A stretch of 64,000 nucleotides of DNA from Bacteroidetes Order II. bacterium. Its GTDB lineage: Bacteria; Bacteroidota; Rhodothermia; Rhodothermales; UBA2364. Both the position numbers and the translations under genes were made by a program. Shown here in pieces: positions 63,909 to 64,000 of this stretch. Each line of letters opens with the position of its first letter. Position 1 is the first letter of the stretch. The notes below the pieces were generated by a model. It was given only the letters and a program-made list of their open reading frames with translations, did no database searches and was not told the DNA's origin. The DNA is taken from the NCBI GenBank assembly GCA_016788705.1, contig JAEUSQ010000039.1, positions 1-64,000 on the forward strand, written 5' to 3'.

Positions 63909-64000
63909 AATTACAATAATCTTTGATACCGCATACCTTATAAGCATGTTAAAATTAACCCTGCCCTCCGTTCGTAAAGCGGCATTAACGGATAATTCAG

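Noticed and set aside
63909-64000. C-terminus of truB upstream of ribF
   Set aside because: The order truB-ribF is common, and one minus-strand frame ends near here, but the ~20 visible residues do not let me recognise TruB.

Overview
The window looks like chromosomal DNA of a member of the Bacteroidota/Rhodothermota (FCB group). Pointers are a separate-subunit pyruvate dehydrogenase (E1-alpha, E1-beta, E2), an ECF sigma factor coupled to a Ser/Thr kinase-TPR protein, secreted beta-rich and fibronectin-III giants, an HTTM protein, a CrtZ-type hydroxylase, weak Shine-Dalgarno sites, and the ribF-rpsO-pnp order. No marker gene fixes the species, so this is an inference from gene content.

Left arm (1-5845). 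After the tail of an Rpn-type nuclease comes the most unusual locus. Two candidate small structured RNAs, each ending in an intrinsic terminator, precede a Ro60/TROVE protein gene (rsr). A 211-aa helical protein follows. Then a 1.2-kb non-coding stretch holds five tRNA-like elements, and the locus ends with a PcfJ-domain protein. The first tRNA-like element is circularly permuted: its T-arm and 3' acceptor strand precede its 5' acceptor strand and D-arm, the acceptor end is closed by a loop, and both RNA ends lie in the anticodon region and pair into a stem. That is the architecture of YrlA-type bacterial Y RNAs. The other four are in normal order, with anticodons CAU, none, ACG and UUU, and each is followed by a long hairpin; two of those hairpins covary. 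A Ro60 + helical partner + Y RNA + tRNA-like/hairpin array + PcfJ cassette is the best candidate here for an undescribed system, probably in RNA surveillance, repair or tRNA mimicry.

Central metabolism and envelope (5934-25028). pdhA-pdhB-pdhC run leftward; two SpmA/SpmB-like membrane proteins, an FkbM methyltransferase, tyrA, an SGNH/sialate esterase, a DUF1905/OmdA protein and an MBL-fold protein run rightward. A broken IS701-family element (16143-17202) sits inside an older inverted-repeat-bounded segment. Next is a short-chain-acid cluster on the minus strand: acs, a porin, an MHS-type MFS transporter, a two-helix membrane protein and prpE. Three tandem motif-plus-hairpin units lie just upstream of prpE.

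Giant-protein operon (25515-41238, minus): a 573-aa outer-membrane barrel, a 3994-aa secreted protein and a 661-aa fibronectin-III protein. Divergent from it are an ECF sigma factor, a kinase-TPR protein and a cytochrome P460-like lipoprotein.

Glyoxylate shunt (46771-51509): aceB and aceA on the minus strand face a divergent RamB/ScfR-type regulator, with GCGAAA/TTTCGC palindromes between them. This ties in with acs and prpE: the organism appears equipped to grow on acetate and propionate.

Right end (51567-64000): initiator tRNA-fMet, two tandem paralogous secreted proteins, a membrane protein plus HTTM pair, crtZ-like, scpA, an M16 peptidase, a ClC channel with CBS domains, a DinB protein, then pnp, rpsO and ribF.
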